A DNA stretch of 64,000 bases from Nocardiopsis ansamitocini (GTDB taxonomy: Bacteria; Actinomycetota; Actinomycetes; Streptosporangiales; Streptosporangiaceae). A program made the translations under genes and the position numbers. The DNA lies in the NCBI RefSeq assembly GCF_030268225.1, contig NZ_BSQG01000006.1, forward strand, positions 101,607-165,606, in the 5' to 3' direction. Under the pieces are notes generated by a model. The model did not search any database. It saw only the letters and a list, made by a program, of their open reading frames with translations, and was not told the origin of the DNA. The number at the start of each line of letters is the position of its first letter. The first letter of the stretch is position 1. Positions 30,011 to 36,764 of the stretch are shown here, piece after piece.

Positions 30011-30883
30011 GTGGTGACCCTGCACTACAACGCGCTCTTCACGGCGGGACTGCTCGCGGGCCTCTCCGGCCTGCTGGTTCTGTCCTGCTGGATGTGTGCG
30101 GGAGGGCTGGGGCTTCAGCTCGGTCTGGTCGCCGCCATCGTGGTCAACGGCCTCGTCTACTTCTTCGGTGACACCATGACGCTGCGCGCCATGCATGCCC
30201 GGCCCATCAGCGAGATCGAACGCCCCGACCTCTACCGGGTGGTGCGCGAGCTCGCCACGGAGGCACGCCAGCCGATGCCCCGGCTGTACCTGTCGCCCAC
30301 GGTTGCGCCCAACGCCTTCACCGCGGGACGCAGCCGCCGCCGGGCCGTGATCTGCTGCACGACCGGTCTGCTGTCGTTGCTCAACGAGCGGGAGCTTCGC
30401 GGGGTAATCGCCCATGAACTCGCGCATATCCGCAAGGGCGACACCATCCTGTGCTCCATCGCCGCGATGCTCGCGATGATCATCGTCTCGCTCACGGCGT
30501 TGGCCATCCTGATGCCGCTCGGTGACGCCGACGACGACGACGGACCGGGGCTGCTCAGCGGACTGCTCTTCCTCGTGGTCGGCCCGATCGCCGCGATGCT
30601 GGTCCGGGGAGCCGTCGGCCGCAGCCGTGAGTTCCGCGCGGACGAGGACGCGGCCCGTCTCACCGGTGATCCGATCGGCCTGGCCAATGCGTTGCGCAAG
30701 ATCGAGGTCGGGGCGCGCACCCACCCCCTGCCCACGGAGCGCGGCCTGCTCACCTCGAGCCACCTGATGATCGCCCACCCCTTCCCCAAGAGCGGGGAAG
30801 GCCGGCTCTTCGCGGCGCATCCGCCCACCCCGGAGCGGATCCGACGCCTGCGCGCGCTCGCGAAGGAGTGGGGAACCACCTGA
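30011..30883 (+). CDS. htpX: HtpX-like membrane zinc metalloprotease (M48)
   Basis: This is a membrane-bound protease (290 aa) with its active site facing the cytoplasm, involved in quality control of membrane proteins. Two N-terminal helices are followed by the zinc motif HELAH in GVIAHELAHIRKGD near residue 135, two more helices, and the third zinc ligand in SREFRADEDAARL. Tandem GTG codons at 30011 and 30014 follow GAGGAGAGAGG; the first is annotated. Length matches the family. Confidence 0.92.
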   Translation: MVTLHYNALFTAGLLAGLSGLLVLSCWMCAGGLGLQLGLVAAIVVNGLVYFFGDTMTLRAMHARPISEIERPDLYRVVRELATEARQPMPRLYLSPTVAPNAFTAGRSRRRAVICCTTGLLSLLNERELRGVIAHELAHIRKGDTILCSIAAMLAMIIVSLTALAILMPLGDADDDDGPGLLSGLLFLVVGPIAAMLVRGAVGRSREFRADEDAARLTGDPIGLANALRKIEVGARTHPLPTERGLLTSSHLMIAHPFPKSGEGRLFAAHPPTPERIRRLRALAKEWGTT

Positions 30884-31026
30884 ACCGTTCCCGTCGGGCA
30901 GCGCCGACAGAAGCGGCGGCCCACCAGCCGGGGGAGCTGCGTCCGACCAATTGTCGAAGGCGCGGCACTCCCCGACCCGTGCCTCCCGCCCCAAGGGAAG
31001 GGCGGCGCGGGCCGGACCCGTCACGA

Positions 31027-31068
31027 CCCACCGTCGGTGCACCACACGTGTGCTGCACCGACGGTGGG
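31027..31068. terminator. bidirectional terminator between htpX and yajQ
   Basis: A perfect 15-bp stem (31027-31041 with 31054-31068) lies between convergent genes, about 140 nt past htpX and 10 nt past the yajQ stop. Confidence 0.75.
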
Positions 31069-31078
31069 GCCGCACCGA

Positions 31079-31576
31079 CTACCTGAAGTTCACGAACTGC
31101 AGGGCGACATCCAACTCGGTCCCCTTGAGCAGGGTGATGACGGACTGGAGCTCGTCCTTCTTCTTGGAGCTGACCCGCAGTTCGTCGCCCTGGATCTGCG
31201 CCTTGACGCCCTTGGGGAACTCGTCCCGGATGATCTTGGAGATCTTCTTGGCGTCCTCGCTGCTGATGCCCTCCTTGAGCGAGATCGGCAGCCGGTACTC
31301 CTTGCCGGAGACCCGCGGTTCCTCTGCCGGGTCCAGGGTCTTCAGGGAGACCCCGCGTTTGATCAGCTTCTCCTTGAACACCTCAAGAGCAGCCTTGGCG
31401 CGCTCCTCGGAACTGGATCGGATCTCCACCGCCTGGTCGCCGGACCAGTCGATGGTGGACCCCGTCCCCTTGAAGTCGAAGCGCTGGGAGAGCTCCTTGC
31501 CGGTCTGGTTCACGGCGTTGTCGACTTCCTGCCGGTCAAGCTTGGAGACGACGTCGAAGCTGGATTCAGCGGCCAC
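31079..31576 (-). CDS. YajQ-family nucleotide-binding protein
   Basis: This 165-residue protein is a complete YajQ (UPF0234) homologue, starting [20 protein letters not shown] and ending [11 protein letters not shown]. Family members have two ferredoxin-like domains and some bind cyclic di-GMP. The GTG at 31576 gives the usual family length; an in-frame start 20 codons upstream was rejected. Confidence 0.93.
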   Translation of the reverse strand: MAAESSFDVVSKLDRQEVDNAVNQTGKELSQRFDFKGTGSTIDWSGDQAVEIRSSSEERAKAALEVFKEKLIKRGVSLKTLDPAEEPRVSGKEYRLPISLKEGISSEDAKKISKIIRDEFPKGVKAQIQGDELRVSSKKKDELQSVITLLKGTELDVALQFVNFR

Positions 31577-31750
31577 GTGTGCTCGCACCCCCGTTGTGGT
31601 TTCGAGCCGGGCTCTCTTGGGCGGCCCACGGCTCATTGTGGATCGCGGCCAGCCGGTAGCGACACGGCCCTGCCGCGGCAGTGACCGAGCTTAGCCGGGC
31701 GCCCGCACGAGCCCGTCCTCAGCGGCCTGCGGCGCAGATGTGCCAATCGA

Positions 31751-31780
31751 TTTCGCGTCTGCGCCGGTGTCCGCTATTCT
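31751..31780 (+). promoter_or_regulatory. possible tRNA-Tyr promoter
   Basis: TTTCGC (31751-31756) and TATTCT (31775-31780) are spaced by 18 bp, 41 nt upstream of the tRNA. The -10 is good and the -35 is weak. Confidence 0.35.
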
Positions 31781-31821
31781 CTATTCATACGCGGCACGCG
31801 CAAGCGGTTCACGTAATCCCA

Positions 31822-31903
31822 GGCAGGTTGCCCGAGCGGCCAAAGGGAGCAGACTGTAAATCTGCCGGCTCAGCCTACGTAGGTTCGAACCCTACACCTG
31901 CCA
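31822..31903 (+). tRNA. tRNA-Tyr (GUA)
   Basis: This is an 82-nt class II tRNA. The acceptor stem GGCAGGT pairs with ACCTGCC, the anticodon stem GCAGA/TCTGC encloses CTGTAAA with anticodon GTA at 31856-31858, and there is a long variable arm and a TTCGAAC T-loop. The discriminator is A and CCA is not fully encoded. In S. coelicolor the element SLP1 is integrated at a tRNA-Tyr gene, as I recall, so this is a plausible integration hotspot. Confidence 0.96.
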
Positions 31904-31909
31904 CCGAAC

Positions 31910-31941
31910 GGCCTCCGGACTTCACGGTCCGGGGGCCTTTT
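31910..31941 (+). terminator. Rho-independent terminator of tRNA-Tyr
   Basis: An 11-bp stem (31910-31920 with 31927-31937), a 6-nt loop and TTTT immediately follow the tRNA. Confidence 0.85.
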
Positions 31942-32499
31942 CGTTGTCCCCCGTGCTTCGCGCGCAAGAACAGTTACCGTGCACCGTATCCAGGCCCGGG
32001 TAATCGATGTCCTGCGCCGGGCATTAATTCACCCCGCACTCCTGCTGCCTGGTCTTTTGTCGTCCGGGGCAGGGATGGGGCCCTTGATTAGGGCATGTCC
32101 GTAACACGCGCACGCGCGTGATGCGGCCGCTTGACCCCGAAGGTGCACTACCCACAGTAGCGACACGCTGGACGGTGCGTGACCGAGTTTCAAGAAATTC
32201 GTGACTCTGTGTCGTCATCCATGCTCGGAGAGTGTCCAGGTCTGTCCTGTGCTGCCCTGGGGAGGGTGCTTTTGCACGACACGGCAAAAAAGCCGGAAAA
32301 TAAAGTTAAATGTCGCCGGGGCCTTTTATGTTTTTCTCTACGCAATGGTCTTTAAAGAGCGAATCAGACATATTGATTTCTTGCATTTTGGCGTTGACAA
32401 AAATCCTGGCCATGGTCAATGATTGCCTTAGTCCACCGCGGACATCGGGCGCCGCTCGGCGTCAATTGAATCCTTGCTAATTTCTCTCAGGGGAATTTG
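31942..32499. other. non-coding, partly AT-rich leader region
   Basis: About 560 nt without a convincing gene. The part from 32275 to 32425 is strikingly AT-rich for this genome, with runs of A and T. It probably carries the promoter and 5' untranslated region of the secreted-protein cluster that starts at 32500. A 73-codon open frame at 32201 has no signal peptide or recognisable features and was rejected. Confidence 0.5.
32394..32423 (+). promoter_or_regulatory. candidate promoter for the small secreted protein cluster
   Basis: A perfect -35 TTGACA (32394-32399) is followed after 18 bp by AATGAT (32418-32423), a weak -10. It lies about 75 nt upstream of the first gene of the cluster. Confidence 0.35.
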
Positions 32500-32733
32500 A
32501 TGATCAAGAAGCTGGCTGCTGCTGGGCTTATTGCCGGCGCCGCGATGGGCGCCGTGCTGATGGCTGCTCCTGCCAACGCCGGAGACCAGCACTTCAACCA
32601 GAACCTCCAGGTCGTGCCCATCACGGTCTGCAACGCCAACATCGCCGTCCTGGGTGTCACCGCGCCGATCCTCTCTCCGCAGACGACCGGCCACTGCACC
32701 AACGGTCCCATCCAGACCCAGGTTGGCCACTAG
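32500..32733 (+). CDS. small secreted chaplin/rodlin-like protein 1
   Basis: This is a 77-residue precursor with a signal peptide (MIKKLAAAGLIAG..., cleavage after ANA near residue 27) and a mature part of about 50 residues. The mature part has NQNLQVVPITVCNANIAVLG, a VLSP-like core and HCTNGPIQT. Two cysteines are 22 residues apart in a Val/Ile-rich, Asn-rich setting, recalling chaplins (DUF320: VPVxVCGN...C) though spacing differs. A coat or amyloid surface role is inferred, not shown. The ATG at 32500 has AGGGGA upstream. Confidence 0.72.
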   Translation: MIKKLAAAGLIAGAAMGAVLMAAPANAGDQHFNQNLQVVPITVCNANIAVLGVTAPILSPQTTGHCTNGPIQTQVGH

Positions 32734-32808
32734 CAGTACCGCTGGCCTCTTAATCGGCCAACACGATCTCTCTTTACTTTTCGCTCTTTTTCATTGTTAG
32801 GAATTACC

Positions 32809-33045
32809 ATGCTGCGTAAGTTCGCTGCCGCCACCGCCATTGCTGGCGCTGCCCTCGCTTTCTCCGCCGCCCCGGCGCTGGCCCACAACCACGGCGACCA
32901 GAACTACAACCAGAACCTCCAGGTTGTTTCCGCCGCGGTCTGCAACGCCAACGTCGGTGCCGCGATCGGCGTCGTGGTCCCGGTCCTGTCGCCGCAGTTC
33001 GCGGGTGACTGCACCAGCGGCCCCATCCAGACCGTCGTCAACTAA
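32809..33045 (+). CDS. small secreted chaplin/rodlin-like protein 2
   Basis: This is a 78-residue paralogue of its neighbours. The signal peptide ends SAAPALA, and the mature protein starts HNHGDQNYNQNLQVV and keeps VCNANVG, VVVPVLSPQ and DCTSGPIQT. It differs from copy 1 by the His-containing N-terminus and by SAAV in place of PITV before the first cysteine. AGGA lies 6 nt before the ATG. Confidence 0.75.
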   Translation: MLRKFAAATAIAGAALAFSAAPALAHNHGDQNYNQNLQVVSAAVCNANVGAAIGVVVPVLSPQFAGDCTSGPIQTVVN

Positions 33046-33073
33046 CGCGAACTTCTTCTAGGAGCTTTTGATC

Positions 33074-33319
33074 ATGCTGCGCAAGATTGTTGCCGCCACC
33101 GCGATCGCCGGTGCCGCCCTCGCTTTCTCCGCCGCCCCGGCGCTGGCCCACGGCCACAACCACGGCGACCAGAACTACAACCAGAACCTCCAGGCCGTCG
33201 CCGCGACCGTCTGCAACGCCAACATCGGCGCCGTCGTCGGTGTCGTGGTTCCGGTGCTGTCGCCGCAGGTCACGGGCGACTGCACCAACGGTCCGATCCA
33301 GACGACCATCAACAAGTAG
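33074..33319 (+). CDS. small secreted chaplin/rodlin-like protein 3
   Basis: This is an 81-residue paralogue nearly identical in its signal peptide and core to copy 2, at protein and DNA level, pointing to a recent duplication. The mature N-terminus is HGHNHGDQNYNQNLQ; the two cysteines are conserved (VCNANIG, DCTNGPIQT). GGAG lies 9 nt before the ATG. Only 28 nt separate it from copy 2. Confidence 0.75.
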   Translation: MLRKIVAATAIAGAALAFSAAPALAHGHNHGDQNYNQNLQAVAATVCNANIGAVVGVVVPVLSPQVTGDCTNGPIQTTINK

Positions 33320-33336
33320 CAAAAGAGGATTCTCCG

Positions 33337-33633
33337 ATGCTGCGCAAGATTGCCGTCGCCGGTCTGATCGCCGGTGCCGCCATGGCCTTCTCGGCCGCGC
33401 CGGCGCTCGCCGGGGACCAGACGTTCAACCAGAACCTCCAGCTCGTTCCGATCACGGTCTGCAACGCCAACGTGGCTGTTCTGGGTGCCACGGTTCCGGT
33501 GCTGTCGCCGCAGTCCACGGGCGACTGCACCAACGGTCCGATCCAGACCGTGCTGCAGGCTGCCGAGGGCCACCACGGTGGAGGTCACGGCCACCACCAT
33601 GGTGGGGACGACAAGGAAGACTACGGCTACTAG
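33337..33633 (+). CDS. small secreted chaplin/rodlin-like protein 4 with His-rich tail
   Basis: This is a 98-residue paralogue with a signal peptide ending SAAPALA and the core GDQTFNQNLQLVPITVCNAN, like copy 1. It has a unique C-terminal extension of about 25 residues rich in His and Gly and ending acidic (DDKEDYGY). The His cluster could bind metal (inference). AGAGGA precedes the ATG. It is the last gene before a strong terminator. Confidence 0.75.
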   Translation: MLRKIAVAGLIAGAAMAFSAAPALAGDQTFNQNLQLVPITVCNANVAVLGATVPVLSPQSTGDCTNGPIQTVLQAAEGHHGGGHGHHHGGDDKEDYGY

Positions 33634-33953
33634 GTAGTCGGTCTCATGAGGTGAATCGTCCGTGAGAGCGGGCCAGGGGCCGCGGCTGTGCTTCGTTGAG
33701 GCAGTCGCGGCGCCGACCCGCCCGAGCGAACTCCGGAGCTCCCCGACACCCGCCATTGCGCGGGGGTCGGGGAGCTCTTTTTGCTGCGTCCGAAAAAGAC
33801 CTTTTCGGGCATATTGCAAGCGGCTGTGCGAGCGGCCAAATCTTTCCCCGAACTTGGGTGGCTACTGACAGGTGAGGCCGATCGTCCCTGGTCCTGCTGT
33901 CTAGCCTTGCGGGAAGAGTTGGCCGACGGTGGATGACAGCTGGGGGAATGACC
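33634..33953. other. intergenic region between secreted-protein cluster and lipoprotein
   Basis: These 320 nt contain the terminator at 33736-33782 and then the presumed promoter region of the lipoprotein gene. I see no gene. Confidence 0.5.
33736..33782 (+). terminator. Rho-independent terminator of the secreted-protein cluster
   Basis: A 12-bp stem (33736-33747 with 33766-33777), extended inward by a GC-rich helix, is followed by TTTTT. It is one of the best terminators in the window. Confidence 0.9.
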
Positions 33954-34436
33954 GTGGGACGGGTAAACGCGCTGGGGATCGCGGGGCTGTGCGCGCTGGG
34001 ACTGCTCACCGGATGCGGACCGCAGACACCCTCGCAGGTCGTTCCCGGCCCCACCTCGAGTCCCGCGGAAGGGGGACAGGCGGCCGATGTGTGGGTGTTC
34101 AACACCTGGTCGGCAGAGCAGGGAGCCGACTACCAGGAACCGAAGGGGCTCGTCCTCACCGAGTTCACCAGCCTCAACGAGATCGAATGGACGTCGTGGG
34201 AGCCGGACGAGGCCACCGGCAGCGGCGACCTCACCGGTACCTGGTGCCTTCCGCCGGACTGCGGGGGAGGCCCCTTTCCGGTCACGGTGCGCCTGAGTGA
34301 CCCCCAAGAGGTCGCAGGCCGCAGCTACTACACCCGTTACGAGCTCCCCGAGATCGAGCAGCAGCTCCCGGAGAAGATCTACGAGAAGGTCGGATACGAC
34401 GAGTTCTCCGGACGGTTGCAGCTCCCGCAGGGGTAG
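33954..34436 (+). CDS. putative lipoprotein of unknown function
   Basis: This is about 160 residues. The signal sequence ends in the lipobox LLTGC, then follow a Pro/Ser linker and a globular part of about 120 residues with many aromatic and acidic residues (VWVFNTWSAEQGADYQEP, IEWTSWEPDEATGSGDLTG). Two further cysteines (WCLPPDC) could form a disulfide. I do not recognise the family. GTG 33954 has GGGGGA 6 nt upstream; ATG 33933 and ATG 33948 are alternatives. It separates the secreted-protein cluster from the Jet-like cassette. Confidence 0.7.
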   Translation: MGRVNALGIAGLCALGLLTGCGPQTPSQVVPGPTSSPAEGGQAADVWVFNTWSAEQGADYQEPKGLVLTEFTSLNEIEWTSWEPDEATGSGDLTGTWCLPPDCGGGPFPVTVRLSDPQEVAGRSYYTRYELPEIEQQLPEKIYEKVGYDEFSGRLQLPQG

Positions 34437-34597
34437 GCGGCAAGGAGGCGCGCGGATGCGCCCCGCCGGCCTCCCCCACATCACTGCTCTGTGTTCGGGA
34501 ACTTGTCCGGCCGGGAAACCCGGTTAACCGGAGGGGTTTCGGACGCGGGTGGCCGGTGTCTCGGTCGGTTCGGGACGCGGGAACGCCCGAGTGTCTT

Positions 34598-34603
34598 TAG
34601 TCT
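34598..34603 (+). promoter_or_regulatory. -10-like element upstream of the truncated jetA-like gene
   Basis: TAGTCT ends 8 nt before the GTG at 34612. It could drive a leaderless mRNA. No -35 was recognised. Confidence 0.35.
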
Positions 34604-34611
34604 GCTGAGGT

Positions 34612-35322
34612 GTGGGTGACTCAGTGAACCAGGACCGCGGCACCGGAGTGCCGCACGGGCGGGCGGCACTGCTGCGGTTGGCCGCCTGGTTCGACGGCGC
34701 CGACAGTGCGACCGCGCACCGCATCGCGACCGCGGCCTTCGCCATGCAGCCGGCCCGGCACCTCGGCGCTACATCCGAGGACCCCATCGCCGCGGCCGCG
34801 AGCTGGTGGGCGGCCCAGCCCGCCGATACCTCGGCGGTGCGGCCCGGAATCCGCGGAGTGCTCGCCCCCATCGAAGACCACGGCGCCCAGCAGGCCCGAT
34901 TGCGCGACGCCGCAGAGGCGGCCGCGCACTGGCGCCGCACCGCAGCCGGTGAAGCCCGCTCCGTCCTCACCGAGCTCACCCCCGAAAAGGGACGGTTGCG
35001 GCTGTCCGGATCGGCGCTCGAAGTCCTCATGGAACTTCTCACCGCGGCACTCGGATCCGCAGACGTCACGGCCGGACCGGTCGCGGCCGGCGACCTCGAA
35101 CTCGACATCCGGCTGCACGTCCGCCATGCGCCGGAGGCGGTCCTCACCATCGGACAGCCCGGCGGCGATCTCACCCTCGAAGGGCTTCGTCTGCAGGCCA
35201 CCGAGTACGCGCGGCTGACACCCGACCCCGCAGACCCCGCCCCCGAGGAGCCGGGCGAAGCTGAAACCCCCGGTTCCGCCAACCGGTACCCGACGCCGCC
35301 TTCCGCGGCTCGACCCCAGTAG
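34612..35322 (+). CDS. JetA-like (DUF2397/TIGR02677) protein lacking its N-terminal half
   Basis: This 236-residue protein matches what I know of the C-terminal half of DUF2397: LLRLAAWFDGADSATAHRI, TAAFAMQPARHLG, a SWW segment, then a helical region and GDLTLEGLRLQATEY, plus an extra Pro/Glu-rich tail. DUF2397 proteins (JetA, the kleisin of type II Wadjet) are normally about 500 residues. The N-terminal winged-helix half, which would touch the SMC neck, is absent, and the 175 nt upstream have no room for it. The GTG at 34612 has a -10-like TAGTCT 8 nt upstream. It may be a shortened functional kleisin or a remnant. Confidence 0.6.
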   Translation: MGDSVNQDRGTGVPHGRAALLRLAAWFDGADSATAHRIATAAFAMQPARHLGATSEDPIAAAASWWAAQPADTSAVRPGIRGVLAPIEDHGAQQARLRDAAEAAAHWRRTAAGEARSVLTELTPEKGRLRLSGSALEVLMELLTAALGSADVTAGPVAAGDLELDIRLHVRHAPEAVLTIGQPGGDLTLEGLRLQATEYARLTPDPADPAPEEPGEAETPGSANRYPTPPSAARPQ

Positions 35323-35400
35323 CGATCCCGCCCCGGTCCCGGGCGGGTGACGACCGCCCGGCGGCCCCGGGCACCCAAGCCGATGGAGGTGACGGCAACC

Positions 35401-36618
35401 GTGGCTGCCAAGGAGGACATCGCGCTCACCGTCGAGCGCCAGGCGGCAGCCCGTCGGCTGCTCGCGGATCCACTCATCACCACGGGCAGCCATCCCGACG
35501 AGTTCCCCCTCGTGCACGCCCACTCCGACTGGCTCATCCGCTGTTTTCACCGGGTCCTGGGCTATCACCTCACCGTCGCCGACGACCATGCCCGACTCGT
35601 CAAGACCGGCCTGGTCGATGCGGTCGTCGCACCCCTCCCGCGCACCAGCGGAGCTCCCTTCACCCCGCGGGCCTACACCTACCTCGCGCTGACCCTTGCC
35701 GCCCTTGCGGATTCACCGGCCCGCACCACCGTGGCCGAGTTGGCCGCCGGGGTACGCGAGGCCGCCGCAGAGGCCGGGCTGCGCCTGGACCCCGAGCGGA
35801 GGATGGGAGAGCGCCGGGCCTTCACCGCCGGTCTCGTCCGACTCACCGAGTGGGGGGCGCTCACCGTGCCCGAGGGGAGCCTCGACGCCTACGCCATGGA
35901 CGGCACCGCCGAGGTCGCCATGAACGTCGACCACACGATCGCCGGCCGGATCCTGGCCCACCCGCCCAATGCCACCGCCGACCCCACAGATTTCGTCGCC
36001 CTGGTCCAACACGACTCCACCGCCCCGGACGACCGCGCCGCCGAGCTCACCCTTCGCCGCCTCCTCGCCGAGAACAGCGTCGTCTACCGCGCAGAACTCG
36101 GTCCCGAACACCGCAGCCGGCTCGCCGGACACCAGTGGCGCGCAGTGGCCGAACTCGGTGAACTCCTCGGCTGCGAGGCGGAGATCCGTGCGGAGGGAGT
36201 GGCGCTGATCATGCCCGCCAGCGATGCGGCCGACGCCCGCGGGCCCAAGCACTCCGTGGGATTTCCCAGCACCGGTCCGGTCGGCCACGCCGCCCTCACC
36301 CTGCTCGGTCGCCTTGCCACCCTCCTCGACCCGCCACCGTTCACCCACGCCATCGCGATCCCTCCCGACATGCTCGCCACCGAACTCGCCGCCGCGATCG
36401 ACGCCCCGGAGACCAAGCGCTGGGCGCGCACCGCACTCAGCCACAACCCCGACCCTGCCGACCTTTCCGAACGGATTCTGGATCTGCTCACTCGCAGCCG
36501 CCTGATCGACCACCAGCCCGAGCAGGAGCCGACCGCAGGCCGGCGGCTGTTGGCCGCGGCCGCCCGTTACCGGATCCCCGCCCCGGGCACCGCGGAGCCG
36601 ACGGAGCCAACAGAATGA
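35401..36618 (+). CDS. jetB: JetB-like protein (DUF2398/TIGR02678)
   Basis: This 405-residue protein belongs to TIGR02678, the MukE/KITE-like subunit of type II Wadjet. It has the family's opening (VERQAAARRLLADPLIT), FPLVHAHSDWLIRCFHRVLG, the SGAPFTPRAYTYLALTLAAL stretch and a winged-helix part around residues 85-160. It would bind the kleisin. The GTG at 35401 has GGAGGTGA 8 nt upstream, better than the GTG at 35347. It follows the jetA-like gene by 78 nt and its stop overlaps a 49-codon ORF by ATGA. Confidence 0.85.
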   Translation: MAAKEDIALTVERQAAARRLLADPLITTGSHPDEFPLVHAHSDWLIRCFHRVLGYHLTVADDHARLVKTGLVDAVVAPLPRTSGAPFTPRAYTYLALTLAALADSPARTTVAELAAGVREAAAEAGLRLDPERRMGERRAFTAGLVRLTEWGALTVPEGSLDAYAMDGTAEVAMNVDHTIAGRILAHPPNATADPTDFVALVQHDSTAPDDRAAELTLRRLLAENSVVYRAELGPEHRSRLAGHQWRAVAELGELLGCEAEIRAEGVALIMPASDAADARGPKHSVGFPSTGPVGHAALTLLGRLATLLDPPPFTHAIAIPPDMLATELAAAIDAPETKRWARTALSHNPDPADLSERILDLLTRSRLIDHQPEQEPTAGRRLLAAAARYRIPAPGTAEPTEPTE

Positions 36619-36764
36619 GCGCCGAGCCCGCCAACCACGATCCACGCCGGGGGGCCGCCCAGAGTGCCCCGCGCATCCGCGACAATGTCAGCACCCCCGG
36701 CAGCCGCACGGTCGGCAGGGGCGTGTACGCAGACGGGCGGTACGAAACGGAGGAGGGTCGATGA
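36615..36764 (+). CDS. 49-residue ORF coupled between jetB and jetC
   Basis: An ATG overlapping the jetB stop (ATGA, 36615-36618) opens a 49-codon frame whose TGA overlaps the jetC ATG (ATGA, 36761-36764). GGAG lies 8 nt before its ATG, while AGGAGGG near its own 3' end serves jetC. The peptide is hydrophilic and rich in Arg, Pro and Gly, with no cysteine and no membrane segment; it starts MSAEPANHDPRRG. I know of no homologue. It could be a small subunit of the SMC complex, or only a coupling device that feeds ribosomes to jetC. Confidence 0.5.
   Translation: MSAEPANHDPRRGAAQSAPRIRDNVSTPGSRTVGRGVYADGRYETEEGR

Noticed and set aside
32201-32422. 73-codon open frame in the AT-rich region
   Set aside because: No ribosome-binding site, no features, and it runs through the presumed promoter of the secreted-protein cluster.
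32500-33633. Repeated DNA blocks suggesting a CRISPR-like or tandem-repeat array
   Set aside because: The repeats are whole coding paralogues with signal peptides and separate ribosome-binding sites, not short repeats with spacers.
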